Assembly: GCA_965243415.1 (NCBI GenBank)
Contig: OZ251549.1
Location: 4,340,001 to 4,404,000, forward strand
Source of the DNA: G965204755 sp965243415
Lineage (GTDB): Bacteria > Acidobacteriota > Vicinamibacteria > Marinacidobacterales > Marinacidobacteraceae
Direction of reading: 5' to 3'
DNA length: 64,000 bases
Part shown: piece after piece, positions 46,554 through 55,716 of the stretch
Layout: every line of letters starts with the position of its first letter
How positions within the stretch are numbered: position 1 is the first letter of the stretch
Notes under the pieces: generated by a model
The model's database searches: none
What the model saw: the letters and a program-made list of their open reading frames with translations, nothing else
Told to the model about the DNA's origin: nothing
Program-made: the position numbers and the translations under genes

Positions 46554-48464
46554 TCAGCGCCCGGAGCCGCCGGGGCCGTCTGCGACCGCGCGGCCACGGC
46601 CGCGAACGGCGACGAAGCGAGTGTCGGGCGCCGGCGCCGGGAAACGCTCTTCGGCGCCGTCGGGCCAGCGGACGGTGAAGCCGGCGACCGCGACACCCTC
46701 CGGGACACCGAAATGCGCCGTCGGTTCGCCGGCGGTCAGGAATCCCGCTTCGGGCTGGATGGGCCGGACCAGCCGGCGCCCGTCGGACAGCGCCAGCGTC
46801 ACCACCGCCCCCGGAGCGGCGCGGGAGTGCTCCTCCGGGCGGACGACGAGGAATCCGCCGGCCTTCGTCGAACGGTTCTCGAACAGGCGCGCCGGGCCGC
46901 CGACGGCGGTGACGACCAGGTCGAGGTCGCCGTCCCGATCCCAGTCGCCGGCCAGCAGCCCCCGCGCCACCGCCCGGAGCGTGCTGAAGTCCCCGGCGTC
47001 GGTCTCGGCGAAGACGCCGGCCCCGTCGCCGACGAACACCTGCGCCGGCTCGGCGTACTCGGAGAGGCCGCCGGTGGGCGCGACGCCGCCGGCCCGGGCC
47101 ACGGCGCCGTTCACCAGCGCCAGGTCGAGGTCGCCGTCGTGCTCCCAGTCGCCGAAGCGGACGCCGAACCCGGTCCAGCGCAGGCTGGGGACGCCCAGGC
47201 CGGCGCCCGGCGTGTCGTCGTGGAAGGCCCCGCCCCGGTTCCGGTAGAGGGTGTTGGACTGGGCGCGGAGGTGGGTCATGAACAGGTCGAGGTCCCCGTC
47301 GCCGTCGGCGTCGCCGAGCGCCACTCCCATGCTGGCCTCGGCGCGTCCCTGCCCGTTCAGCGCCGCCCCCAGGAACAGCGCCGCGTCGCGGAAAGTCCCG
47401 TCCGGCTGCTGCTCCCAGAGGAGATTCGGCTCGCCGTCGTTCGCCACATAGAAATCCGGGCGGCCGTCGCCGGTGAAGTCGTGGCAGAGGACGCCGAGCG
47501 CGGGTCGGCGAACCGCGAGCAGGCCCGCCGCTTCCGAGTCGTCGCGGAAACGGCCCCCGCCGTCGTTGCGCCAGAGGGTGTCGCGCTCGTAGGCGAAACT
47601 CTGCGGCGAACAGAAGTCGGGTTCCCCGGAAGCGGAGACGCAGGCCCGAAGCGGGTCGTTCACCAGATAGCCGCCGACATAGAGGTCGAGGTCGGCGTCG
47701 CCGTCCACATCGCAGAAGGCGGCGGCGGTGGACCAGCGCCCGGTCGGGTCGGGAAAAGCGTCCGGCGCGGGGGTGAACCGGCCGTCGCCCTCGTTCCGGT
47801 AGAGGCGGTCTTCGCCGTAGTTGGTCAGGAAGAGATCCCGGTCGCCGTCGCCGTCCACATCGCCGACGGCGATCCCGACGCCGTAGGCGGTGTCGCCGAG
47901 GCCGCTCGCCGCCGTCTCGTCGCGGAAGCGACCGTCCGGCTGCTGCCGGAACAGGCGATTCCCCGGCAGGGGCGTGGATCCGTCCCGGTGCTCGGGGAGG
48001 GGGCCGGACTGGATCAGGTAGAGGTCGAGGTCGCCGTCGCCGTCGCTGTCGAAGAAGGCCGCGCCGGCGCCGGTGATCGCCGGGAGCGGAAAGCCGGCGA
48101 GGTCGCCCGGGTCGTGGCGGAAGGAGACGCCGGAGTCTTCCGTCACTTCGACGAAACGCACCTCGGGCTGTGCGGGGGAGGCCGGTGCAGTGACCGCCGG
48201 CGCGGCGGGGGCGATCGTCGCGGGAAACAGGATGAGCCCGACGAGCGCCGACCCGGAGCGAAGCGCCCGACCGGAACGAAACGCCGACCCGGAGCGAAGC
48301 GCCCGCCGGGCAGGAAGCGCCGGCCGGAAGCGACGGAAGGCCCCGGAGGAAATGACGGCCCCGGAGGGAGTCGAACGACCCTCGCCTCCGTGACAGGGAT
48401 CGGAGGCGGCGGGGCCGGAGGGACCGGCCGCCCCGGAGGAAGCCGAACGAGGGCGGACGCGCAC
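46554..48464 (-). CDS. CRTAC1/UnbV family secreted protein with VCBS (FG-GAP) repeats
   Basis: About 636 residues in this model. The body holds at least seven FG-GAP/VCBS calcium-binding loops, such as AAFFDSDGDGDLDLYLIQSG, VGDVDGDGDRDLFLTNYG, FCDVDGDADLDLYVGGY and LGDADGDGDLDLFMTHLRA, forming a beta-propeller. A C-terminal ASPIC/UnbV module closes it (GAVVTLALSDGRRLVRPIQP, GFLTAGEPTAHFGVPEG, FTVRWPDGAEERFPA). No ATG starts the frame; the GTG at 48464 is my best guess, while the hydrophobic export segment ALVGLILFPATIAPAAPAV begins about 75 residues later. The leader contains a 36-base direct repeat (48250-48305). It probably pairs with the upstream TPR gene, as is common in Acidobacteriota. 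Confidence 0.8.
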   Translation of the reverse strand: MRVRPRSASSGAAGPSGPAASDPCHGGEGRSTPSGAVISSGAFRRFRPALPARRALRSGSAFRSGRALRSGSALVGLILFPATIAPAAPAVTAPASPAQPEVRFVEVTEDSGVSFRHDPGDLAGFPLPAITGAGAAFFDSDGDGDLDLYLIQSGPLPEHRDGSTPLPGNRLFRQQPDGRFRDETAASGLGDTAYGVGIAVGDVDGDGDRDLFLTNYGEDRLYRNEGDGRFTPAPDAFPDPTGRWSTAAAFCDVDGDADLDLYVGGYLVNDPLRACVSASGEPDFCSPQSFAYERDTLWRNDGGGRFRDDSEAAGLLAVRRPALGVLCHDFTGDGRPDFYVANDGEPNLLWEQQPDGTFRDAALFLGAALNGQGRAEASMGVALGDADGDGDLDLFMTHLRAQSNTLYRNRGGAFHDDTPGAGLGVPSLRWTGFGVRFGDWEHDGDLDLALVNGAVARAGGVAPTGGLSEYAEPAQVFVGDGAGVFAETDAGDFSTLRAVARGLLAGDWDRDGDLDLVVTAVGGPARLFENRSTKAGGFLVVRPEEHSRAAPGAVVTLALSDGRRLVRPIQPEAGFLTAGEPTAHFGVPEGVAVAGFTVRWPDGAEERFPAPAPDTRFVAVRGRGRAVADGPGGSGR

Positions 48465-48552
48465 CCGGGGGGCGGGTATGGGCGCTCCCCCCTCCGCTTC
48501 CCGGCCCGGTTCGGCGAGGCGCCGCCGGACCGCGGGTTCCGGGGCGGAGCGG

Positions 48553-49836
48553 TCAGTCAACCGGTTCGGCGCCGGGTTCGGGGTGCTTCTCGCGGAGCGC
48601 GGCGAGGAATTCCTCCGAGGGTTCCACCCCGAGCGCCACCGCCTCCCGGACCGCCTGCCAGGCCTCCTCGAACCGCCCGAGTTCGGCGAGGGCCGCCGCG
48701 AGGAGCACCCGGACGCCGCCGTTCTCCGGCTCGCGCCCGGCGGCCCGGTCGAGGAAGTCCCGCGCCTCGGCGAAACGGCGCTGACGCAGCAGCACTTCCC
48801 CGAGCGCGGCCAGTACCGGCGCCTCGTCCGGCCGGGCGCGCAGAGCGGCGCGGAACTGGTACTCGGCGGCGGCGTAGTCGGCGACGCGCGCCCGCAGCGA
48901 CCCCAGGCCGAACCGGGCGAGCGGCTGCTCCGGGTCGAGGGCCACCGCATCCGAGTACCACGCTTCGGCTTCCTCCAGGTCGCCGCGTTCGACGAGGACC
49001 GCGCCGAACTCGGCCAGGATCGCCGGGTCGCGGGGGCGGATGGCCGCCAGATTCCGGTACCAACTCTCCGCCTCGGCGGCCCGACCGGCGGCGCGGGCCT
49101 CCCGGGCGCGTTCGAGCAGCCGCGGCGAGGAGTGGTCGCGCTCGGTCATCCGCCGGTGGAGGGGGTCCTCGATGGGCGGCAGGGCGTCGGGGGACGCGGC
49201 GGCGCGGGCGGCGGCAGCCTCGGCGCGTTCCCGGTCGCCGGCGGCGAAGGCGGCCCGGGCCAGCGCGGCGCGCGCGGCTCCGGCCCCGGGCGCCCGTTCG
49301 AGGGCCGCTTCGAGCAGCGGGATCGCCTCCCCGGCCCGGCCGGCGTCGAGGAGCGCCGAGCCCAACCGGAAGGCGGCGAGGGGCGCCTCGGCGTCGTCGG
49401 CCACGGCGCGGCGGAACGCGGCGAGAGCGGCCTCGCGATCGCCCAGTTCCTCCCGGATCTCGCCGAGCAGCACCCGCGCCGGGACATAGCCGGGCCACCC
49501 GGCGAGCGCGGTTTCGAGGGCTTCCGCCGCCTCCGCCGGAGCGCTCCCCCGCACTGCGTGGGCGAGCAGGTATCCGGCGGCGAGGGCGGTCAGGGCGGTC
49601 GGGTCGGAGCGGACGACTTCCCGGTAGCAGGCCGCGGCCTCGGCGGCGAGGCCGTGGGCGTGGAGGGTCTCGCCGTACGCGAGCCAGGCGGCGGGGTCGG
49701 CGGGGGCGTCCGCGACGGCGGCGCGGGTGTCTTCGAGGAGCGCCGCGACCTGCGGCTCCATCGCCGAGAGATCCGGCGCCGGCGGCTGCGGGGAGGCCGC
49801 GAGGAACAGCAGGAGCGCAGCCGGGAACGCGGGCAC
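48553..49836 (-). CDS. Secreted tetratricopeptide-repeat protein
   Basis: A 427-residue protein built of TPR helices. I choose GTG 49836 because it starts a clean signal peptide (PAFPAALLLFLAASPQPPAP). Repeats such as LAAFRRAVADDAEAPLAAFR, AILAEFGAVLVERGDLEEAE, AWYSDAVALDPEQPLARFGL and AAEYQFRAALRARPDEAPVL show the 34-residue periodicity; I count roughly nine. It lies directly before the CRTAC1 gene on the same strand, a pairing that suggests a shared periplasmic or surface role. No enzymatic domain is present. Confidence 0.83.
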   Translation of the reverse strand: MPAFPAALLLFLAASPQPPAPDLSAMEPQVAALLEDTRAAVADAPADPAAWLAYGETLHAHGLAAEAAACYREVVRSDPTALTALAAGYLLAHAVRGSAPAEAAEALETALAGWPGYVPARVLLGEIREELGDREAALAAFRRAVADDAEAPLAAFRLGSALLDAGRAGEAIPLLEAALERAPGAGAARAALARAAFAAGDRERAEAAAARAAASPDALPPIEDPLHRRMTERDHSSPRLLERAREARAAGRAAEAESWYRNLAAIRPRDPAILAEFGAVLVERGDLEEAEAWYSDAVALDPEQPLARFGLGSLRARVADYAAAEYQFRAALRARPDEAPVLAALGEVLLRQRRFAEARDFLDRAAGREPENGGVRVLLAAALAELGRFEEAWQAVREAVALGVEPSEEFLAALREKHPEPGAEPVD

Positions 49837-50175
49837 GCCGGAATTACAGCACCGGCGGCGGGATCGGGGGCGGAAGTCGCCGGGCGGCGCGGGTTCTCGC
49901 CGGCTGGCGTCGCGCGCCGGGCGAAGAACGCGGTGGCCGGATCGAGAGGGGGCGGCGGATCGTTCCCTGCCGGCCGATGCGAGGAGGTGGAGCGGCGAAG
50001 CAACGGGGCAAGGGAAAGGGACGAGGGAAACGGGGATCCCCGGCCCGGCCGGCGGTCTCCCGCGAACGCCCGGTCGCGCGGGCCCCCGGTGCGACCGTTC
50101 CCCGCTGCCGGGCGCGGCGGAACGGCCCGGCGGACCCGGTCGCGCGTTCCGGCTCCGCGCCACCGAAGGCCCCGC
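49837..50175. other. Spacer between TPR and small lipoprotein genes; no gene recognised
   Basis: 339 GC-rich bases on the upstream side of the TPR gene. Translations in all frames are Arg/Pro/Gly-rich without motifs. A promoter for the TPR gene should be here (a TGTAATTCC reads towards 49836 on the minus strand), but I see no convincing -35 partner. Confidence 0.4.
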
Positions 50176-50433
50176 TCAGGGCGTCGCGCCGCGCTCCAGG
50201 GCGTCGGCGATCCGCTCGAGGGAATCGGCGATGCGGCGCTCCAGCAGGAGTCGCTCCTCGGCGATCTCGAGGTCGCGTTCCATGATCTCGGCCTGGCGCT
50301 CTTCGGTGACCGCCTTCGAGACGCCGGGAGCGAGGTACGCGCAGCCGGGCAGCGCGGCGATTCCCGCGGCGAGGAGGGCGGCGCCAACGAGGACGAGCCG
50401 CCGGTGGAACGGGAAAGTTTCGGAGAGGGACAT
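50176..50433 (-). CDS. Small lipoprotein with coiled-coil tail
   Basis: An 85-residue protein with a lipoprotein signal LVGAALLAAGIAALPGCAYL. The mature part is a charged helix (EERQAEIMERDLEIAEERLL, LERRIADSLERIADALERGA) with heptad-like spacing, probably a coiled coil. AAAGGAG lies 7 bases before the ATG at 50433, giving a strong ribosome-binding site and fixing the start. I do not recognise the family; by shape it resembles Lpp-like or entericidin-type envelope lipoproteins. Confidence 0.65.
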   Translation of the reverse strand: MSLSETFPFHRRLVLVGAALLAAGIAALPGCAYLAPGVSKAVTEERQAEIMERDLEIAEERLLLERRIADSLERIADALERGATP

Positions 50434-50568
50434 CGGGCACTCCTTTACGGGTGGGACGGATGAGGAATCGGCGCGCCGACAGCGACGGAAGAGGAAGGAT
50501 GCCCATTCGTCGGCCTGCCGAGGGGAACGCGGCGTCCGGCGGATCATCTTGGGGATCCGCCGGGAGGA

Positions 50569-51711
50569 TCATCGCTTCGGCGCACGTTCGAGCACATAGT
50601 CCATCAGACTCGGGATCCCCGGCTCCCAGACGGGCTCGACACCGGCGCGCCAGACGAAACCGAGATGCCGCAGTTCGCGCTCCGCCGCCGCGGTCTTCCC
50701 GGCGCCCGGCTTCTTCCCGAGGCCGCGCGCCACCGCTGCCCGGAGATCATCGTCGCTGAGTTCGGAGCGACTCTTCGCGAACGCTGCCGCCACGGCCCGC
50801 GCCGCGGGAAGCAATTTCCTCGTCCCCATCTCGTCGTACCGGTGCAAATAGTAGAGCCGCTGTTCCTCCCGGAAACCGGGAAGCGCAGCACCCACGGAGT
50901 CCGACGAGACCCGCCGATCGGCGGAAGGCCCGGTGACCTGTTTCCACACTTCGTCACCCAAGACTTGGACGAAGTAGGGATAGCCGTGGCTTACTTCCAC
51001 CAACCGCGCCAGCGCTGCCGATTCGATCTGCACACCCTCGGCTCGAAACGGCTCCGAAAACGCGGCGGCGGTCGCCTCCGCGTCCAACCGACCGACGCGC
51101 CGCTTCGTGCAGCGGTTCCAGAACGAGGCGCCCAGAGCGTTCAGCCGCGCCGGGAGGTCCGGAGTCCCGGCGAGCACGAGCAGGAACGGGAACCGCCGCC
51201 CCACCTGCTGGCTCGCGTTCAGCAACAGGCGGCCACTCTCCCGCTCGAGCGTATGCGCTTCGTCGAGCAGCAGGACGAGCGGCCGCTTCGACACTCGGCT
51301 TCGTAGGACCGTCTCCAAGGACGATCGCCCACGCTCTTTCGCGCTCCAGGTGGCCAGCCGGAGCGGAGAGATCTTCTCCGGCAGCAACTTCCGCCACCAC
51401 GACCGCGACCGAAGCGCCTCGGCGAACCCGCCCCGATCCTCGGCCGTCGCCGGACTGAGTCCCACGACATCCAGCGCGTCCCGCTCCCCGACGAGATTCT
51501 CGAGCCAGAAGAGGAGCGCCGTCTTCCCGTTACCGCGCGGCCCGTAGAGCGCGATCTCCGCCGGAGGCGCGACGCCGCGCTCGAGATCGTCGAGTCGGCG
51601 GCGGAAGAGCGCCTGCTCCTCTTCGCGTCCGGCCAGGTAGGGCGGCAGCCCCCCATCTCCCGGCTGAAACGGCCCGGAGGCGCCCGCAAGGCCGAGACCG
51701 TTCGGAGGCAT
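50569..51711 (-). CDS. AAA/archaeal-type P-loop ATPase, distant member of the tandem family
   Basis: A 380-residue ATPase homologous to the six tandem genes at 55.7-63.0 kb. Shared features are the FQPGDGGLPPYLAGREEE start, Walker A ALYGPRGNGKTALLFWLENL, Walker B PLVLLLDEAHTL, the sensor-like LLVLAGTPDLPARLNALGAS, the FSEPF...GYPYFVQVLGDEVW lid region, and the C-terminal VWEPGIPSLMDYVLER. A winged-helix-like C-terminus (SELSDDDLRAAVARGLGKK) suggests DNA binding. It is the most divergent copy. The perfect TATACT sits 6 bases before its ATG. Function unknown. Confidence 0.83.
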   Translation of the reverse strand: MPPNGLGLAGASGPFQPGDGGLPPYLAGREEEQALFRRRLDDLERGVAPPAEIALYGPRGNGKTALLFWLENLVGERDALDVVGLSPATAEDRGGFAEALRSRSWWRKLLPEKISPLRLATWSAKERGRSSLETVLRSRVSKRPLVLLLDEAHTLERESGRLLLNASQQVGRRFPFLLVLAGTPDLPARLNALGASFWNRCTKRRVGRLDAEATAAAFSEPFRAEGVQIESAALARLVEVSHGYPYFVQVLGDEVWKQVTGPSADRRVSSDSVGAALPGFREEQRLYYLHRYDEMGTRKLLPAARAVAAAFAKSRSELSDDDLRAAVARGLGKKPGAGKTAAAERELRHLGFVWRAGVEPVWEPGIPSLMDYVLERAPKR

Positions 51712-51717
51712 GGGGTC

Positions 51718-51723
51718 AGTATA
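51718..51723 (-). promoter_or_regulatory. -10 box TATACT of a probable leaderless promoter
   Basis: On the minus strand TATACT is followed by six bases (GACCCC) and the ATG at 51711. This is the same spacing as in all six tandem paralogues, which supports both the start codon and transcription starting at it. Confidence 0.65.
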
Positions 51724-51792
51724 GGGAAGGCGACAGCGCCGCGTCACTCCACCACCGCCGGCACCCGATGGACCGGCGTGGACGAGGAGTGG

Positions 51793-54700
51793 TCAGAAGG
51801 TGATCTTGGCCATCAACTGGAGGGTTCGGGGGAAGCCGCGGGTGCCGGGGATGCTGCCGAAGTTGTCGGCGCCCAGGACCGTTCTCGGGCCGCGCCAGTT
51901 CACCTGGTTCAGCAGGTTGATGTACTCGAAACGCAGCATCAGGTCCAGGTCGGAGATCCGCGTCGTCTTCTCCAACGAGACATCCCAGTTGAAGAGCGGC
52001 GGCGTGCGCGCCAGGGCCGTGGTGTGCGGCGCGCCGCTGACCGTGAGGCCTTCGCTCAGGGTGGTGGAACCGGGAATCACATAGGTATCCGCGTTCTCCG
52101 ACGCGGGGCCGCCGGCGGCGATCCCGAGGTTCGCCGGGCGCTGGTGGTCGAAGCCGTAGGCGGCGAGCGGATTCGAGGTCTGGGTCACCACCAGCGGAAA
52201 GCCGCTGCGGAAGAGCGCCGCCACCGAGAGCGACCAGCCGCCGTAGATCGGGTGGTCCCAGGGGAGCGTGTAACTGCCGTTGAGGTTCAGGAGGTGCGGC
52301 ACATGGATCCGCGAGGGCCCGTAGTCGGCCTCGATCACCGGGCACCTGGCGAAAGCGCATTCGTCCGGGGTGTCGTACACCGTGGTGGTCTCGCTCTCGA
52401 GCAGCGTGTTCCCCTCGTAGATGTTGTCGTGGTGCCGGGTGAGGGTGTAGTTCACCCGGGCGCCCCACCTCCCTTCGAACCGTTTCTCCAGTTCCAGCCG
52501 CAGCGAGTGGTAGAGCGACTTGCCGGCGCTCACATGCCGGGCCAGCACATCCCGGAAATGGGGATAGGGCCGCAGCAACTGGCCGTAGGGGAGCGTTTCC
52601 TGCTGCGAGAAAGCGCCGAAGCGCTCGTCGCCGTGGAAGGGGTTGGCGACCGGGGCGTTCAGCGCCTCGCCGCCGAGGGCGAGCGCCGCATTCGGCAACT
52701 GGTTGATGTTGACGACGGCATCCTCGGTGCCGCCGATGCCCAGATTGGAACCGCGGCTCCCCACATAGCCGACCTTCGCCACCAGTACGTGCCCGAACTC
52801 GCGTTGGAGGTCGAGCGACCACTTCTGGATGTACGGGGAGGCCCGGAACTGCTCGTTGAAGAAGACATTGGCGCCGATGTTCTGGAACCGGCCGCGCCGA
52901 TTCCCCACCGGGTCCCCGACGCCGTCGGGGAACGGATTCGACGCCGTCGCCTGCGGCGGGGTCACGCCGTCGAAACTGGTCGGCACATTCGTGACTTCGC
53001 TGTAGCCGTAGGCGCCGAGGCTGCTGGCGTCGGTTTCCAGGGGAATGGCGTACGGCGCCCAGAACACGGCGTAGCCGCCCCGGAGCACCGTCTCGTGATT
53101 CGCCGACCAGGCGAAACCGACCCTCGGGCCGAACTTCACCGCCGGCGGATCCCACTGGTGGGTCGGGTTGCCGTCCACGCCGGCGTAGAGCAGACCGCCG
53201 CGCAGCGGGAAGCCGGAGAGCGCGCCGGCGTCGAGTCCGGCGGGCGGGGCCACCTGCGCCGGGAACGGGTTCTCCCGGTCCCAGCCGACGGCGAACCGGT
53301 CGTCGTTCTCCTTGAGGCCGGTCTCCCGCTCGACGCGCAGTCCGAGGTTCAGCACCAGGTCGTGGGTCGGGTGCCAGTCGTCCTGGACGAACGCGCCGAA
53401 ATAGTCTATGAACACCTCGGAGGGCCGGGCGAGTGTCGCCTGCCCGCCCGAAGGGATCCCGAGCAGCAGGTCGGCCAGCGCGTCGCCGGAGCCCTCGGCG
53501 GGGGCCAGCGGATTCGGCCCCTGGGTGAAGTTCTGCTGGAAACGGAGGGTCAGGCCGCTGCGGTACTCGGTGGCGTCGAGCCCCATCCGCCGCCACTGCC
53601 CGCCGAACTTGAGCGTGTGGCGGCCCCGGTAGGTGGAATAGGCCCCGCTGATCTCGCGCGAGGTCCAGTCCACATCGGAGTTCGACCAACCGCCGTGGGT
53701 GCGGCCGCCGTCGCCGTAGTTGTCCACGAAGATCAGCGGGAACTGCCCGGCGTAGTCGGCGTCGGCGTACAACTTGTCCACGAAGTCGCCGGCGATCCCC
53801 AGGTCGCTGCGAAACCCGTCGGCGCCGTACGGCGTGCTCACGAAGGAATCGTAGAAGTAGGTCTGGCCGTAGCGCACGGTGAGCACCGAAGTCTCCGACG
53901 GCAGGAAGGTGGTGTTCAGCGCCCCGGCGTGCACCACCCGCTTCAGGACCGCGGCGCCGGGGCCGAACACCGGCGCCTCCTCCACATTCAGCAGGTCGGC
54001 GTAGTGCTTGAAGCCGGTGTCCGACGACTTGTAGTACATGTAGGTCCCGGAAGACTGGACGCGGTCCGAGAAGGCGTGGTTCAGGTTGCCGGTGAGCACC
54101 ACCGCCTTGATCGGTTCCAGTCCCGAGGTGGAGTGGTCGCCCGGCGTGCCGAGCGTGGTGAGCAGGTTCGCCAGGGCGGCGCCGGTGGGGTCTATCCGGT
54201 CCGCGGGGATCACATTCCCCGGGAACGGCCGGCGGTTGCCGTTCGCGTCCAGGTCGAGCGGGTCGTAGATCGTCCGTCCGGAGGCGGAGAAGTCGCCGGC
54301 GACCTGGGCCGCGCTCGGCAGCGTAACCGTGGTGTTGCCGAACAGTTCATCGTAGTAGCCCTCGCCGGAGACGAAGAAGAAGGTGCGGTCGCGCCGGATC
54401 GGCCCGCCGAGGGAACCGGCGCCCAGGTAGAAGGGGGCCTCGACCAGGTCGGCCTCGGTGATATCGCCCCGGTCGAGGTCGCGCTGCTGGAAGAACGCCA
54501 GTTTGCGCCAGGGCGTGTTCAACTTCCGGGGCCGCATCTGGAACAGCGTGCTCCCGGCCCAGGTGTTCGCGCCGCGGCGGTGGATCACATTGAACACGCC
54601 GCCGCCGGTGCGCCCCATCTCGGCGTCGTAGGTGTTCGTCTGCACCTTCATCTCCTGGATCGCCTCGAACGAAGGCACGATCACCGCGCGGTTCCGGAGG

Positions 54701-55341
54701 TCGGTCACGGAGACGCCGTCCACCGTGTAGTTGTTGCCCCGCAGCGGCCCGCCGCCGAGCGACAGGAGCGAGGAGTTCGTCTGGTCGGACGGCTTCACCC
54801 ACACCGGGTTCCCGGTATGGACCACATTCGGCGTTCCCACGGACATGATGAAGACATTCCGGCCCGGCGAAGGCAGGATCTCGAGTTGCTCCCGGTCCAC
54901 CGCCGAAGCCACCGAGGCGCTCGCCGACTCGATGAGCGGCGACTCGGCGGTCACCGTGATCGTCTCCTCGACGCCGCCGACGGCCAACTCGGCTTCGACC
55001 ACCACGAACGCGGAGATGCCGACGATCAACCCTTCCTGGACATAGGGAGCGAACCCGCTCAACTCGGCGCGCAGGTCGTAGGTCCCGGGGCGCAGGTGGT
55101 CGAAACTGAACTCCCCGACCGAGGTGGAGACCACCGTGCGCACCGCTCCGGTCTCCCGGTCGGTCAGGGTCACGGTGACCCCGGGCATGACGCCGCCGTC
55201 GGGGTCGTGGAGATCCCCGTGCACCCGGCCCTCGAAGGACTGCGCCCCGGCGCCCGGCGCGCCGGCGAGGCCGGCGGCCAGCGCCAGAGCGGCCAGCAGC
55301 GCCCCCCGGGACGCCGCTCTCCCGGAACCGATGATGGTCAT
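51793..55341 (-). CDS. TonB-dependent receptor, Oar-like, with carboxypeptidase-regulatory N-domain
   Basis: A 1182-residue outer-membrane receptor. After the signal peptide (ALLAALALAAGLAGAPGAGA) comes a carboxypeptidase-regulatory-like domain (GRVHGDLHDPDGGVMPGVTV, GEFSFDHLRPGTYDLRAELS), then the plug (EETITVTAESPLIESASASV, NNYTVDGVSVTDLRNRAVIV, AEMGRTGGGVFNVIHRRGAN) and a large beta-barrel ending in NLLNQVNW...LMAKITF with a terminal Phe. This is the class expanded in Acidobacteriota for import of large or bound nutrients. AGGAAGA directly precedes the ATG at 55341. The ligand cannot be predicted; no SusD-like partner is present. Confidence 0.9.
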   Translation of the reverse strand: MTIIGSGRAASRGALLAALALAAGLAGAPGAGAQSFEGRVHGDLHDPDGGVMPGVTVTLTDRETGAVRTVVSTSVGEFSFDHLRPGTYDLRAELSGFAPYVQEGLIVGISAFVVVEAELAVGGVEETITVTAESPLIESASASVASAVDREQLEILPSPGRNVFIMSVGTPNVVHTGNPVWVKPSDQTNSSLLSLGGGPLRGNNYTVDGVSVTDLRNRAVIVPSFEAIQEMKVQTNTYDAEMGRTGGGVFNVIHRRGANTWAGSTLFQMRPRKLNTPWRKLAFFQQRDLDRGDITEADLVEAPFYLGAGSLGGPIRRDRTFFFVSGEGYYDELFGNTTVTLPSAAQVAGDFSASGRTIYDPLDLDANGNRRPFPGNVIPADRIDPTGAALANLLTTLGTPGDHSTSGLEPIKAVVLTGNLNHAFSDRVQSSGTYMYYKSSDTGFKHYADLLNVEEAPVFGPGAAVLKRVVHAGALNTTFLPSETSVLTVRYGQTYFYDSFVSTPYGADGFRSDLGIAGDFVDKLYADADYAGQFPLIFVDNYGDGGRTHGGWSNSDVDWTSREISGAYSTYRGRHTLKFGGQWRRMGLDATEYRSGLTLRFQQNFTQGPNPLAPAEGSGDALADLLLGIPSGGQATLARPSEVFIDYFGAFVQDDWHPTHDLVLNLGLRVERETGLKENDDRFAVGWDRENPFPAQVAPPAGLDAGALSGFPLRGGLLYAGVDGNPTHQWDPPAVKFGPRVGFAWSANHETVLRGGYAVFWAPYAIPLETDASSLGAYGYSEVTNVPTSFDGVTPPQATASNPFPDGVGDPVGNRRGRFQNIGANVFFNEQFRASPYIQKWSLDLQREFGHVLVAKVGYVGSRGSNLGIGGTEDAVVNINQLPNAALALGGEALNAPVANPFHGDERFGAFSQQETLPYGQLLRPYPHFRDVLARHVSAGKSLYHSLRLELEKRFEGRWGARVNYTLTRHHDNIYEGNTLLESETTTVYDTPDECAFARCPVIEADYGPSRIHVPHLLNLNGSYTLPWDHPIYGGWSLSVAALFRSGFPLVVTQTSNPLAAYGFDHQRPANLGIAAGGPASENADTYVIPGSTTLSEGLTVSGAPHTTALARTPPLFNWDVSLEKTTRISDLDLMLRFEYINLLNQVNWRGPRTVLGADNFGSIPGTRGFPRTLQLMAKITF

Positions 55342-55704
55342 TCTTCCTGTTCTCCTCTGAGGAACGGGCAGCGCCTCCCGAGAGGCGCTACCGGCATGAA
55401 AACTAGCAGTTTCCGACGGTTGCCGGCCCCGTCCGACCGCCCCCGGAACGGCGGACCGAAGGGGGGCGCAGGCGGAGGGCGGGGGACAGACCGGCTCCCT
55501 CACCCGGCGCTCGCCGGTCTCCCGGCGCCGGGCGAGACCCGGTCGGCGGCCGGGCACCCGGGCGCCACGGACCACCCTCGGCGGCTGACCGCCGGGCCGC
55601 CTCGCCGGCGCCGCTCCCGATCCGGGTCGGGGTCGTCGGCGGCCACGGCGCCCCCTCGGCCGGGGGCTCGCTCTCGGCGTCCGTGACGGGCGCCACCCGG
55701 CGGC
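55342..55704. other. Divergent intergenic region between TonB receptor and ATPase array
   Basis: About 360 bases that carry the promoters of both divergent units. The only AT-rich island is ATGAAAACTAGCAGTTT at 55396-55412, a candidate promoter region for the receptor. The remainder is GC-rich without motifs I recognise. Confidence 0.45.
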
Positions 55705-55710
55705 TATCCT
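55705..55710 (+). promoter_or_regulatory. -10 box TATCCT, paralogue 1
   Basis: TATCCT ends exactly six bases before the ATG at 55717, in the shared context CGGCGGCTATCCTGCGGCG. No Shine-Dalgarno sequence intervenes, which implies a leaderless mRNA. Confidence 0.6.
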
Positions 55711-55716
55711 GCGGCG

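Noticed and set aside
48357..48416. A 60-base tRNA-like fold (GGCCCCG with CGGGGCC, plus a T-arm-like GTTCGACTCC on the minus strand)
   Set aside because: There is no D arm, no 7-base anticodon loop and no CCA, and it lies within the likely leader of the CRTAC1 gene. Chance pairing in GC-rich DNA is the simpler reading.
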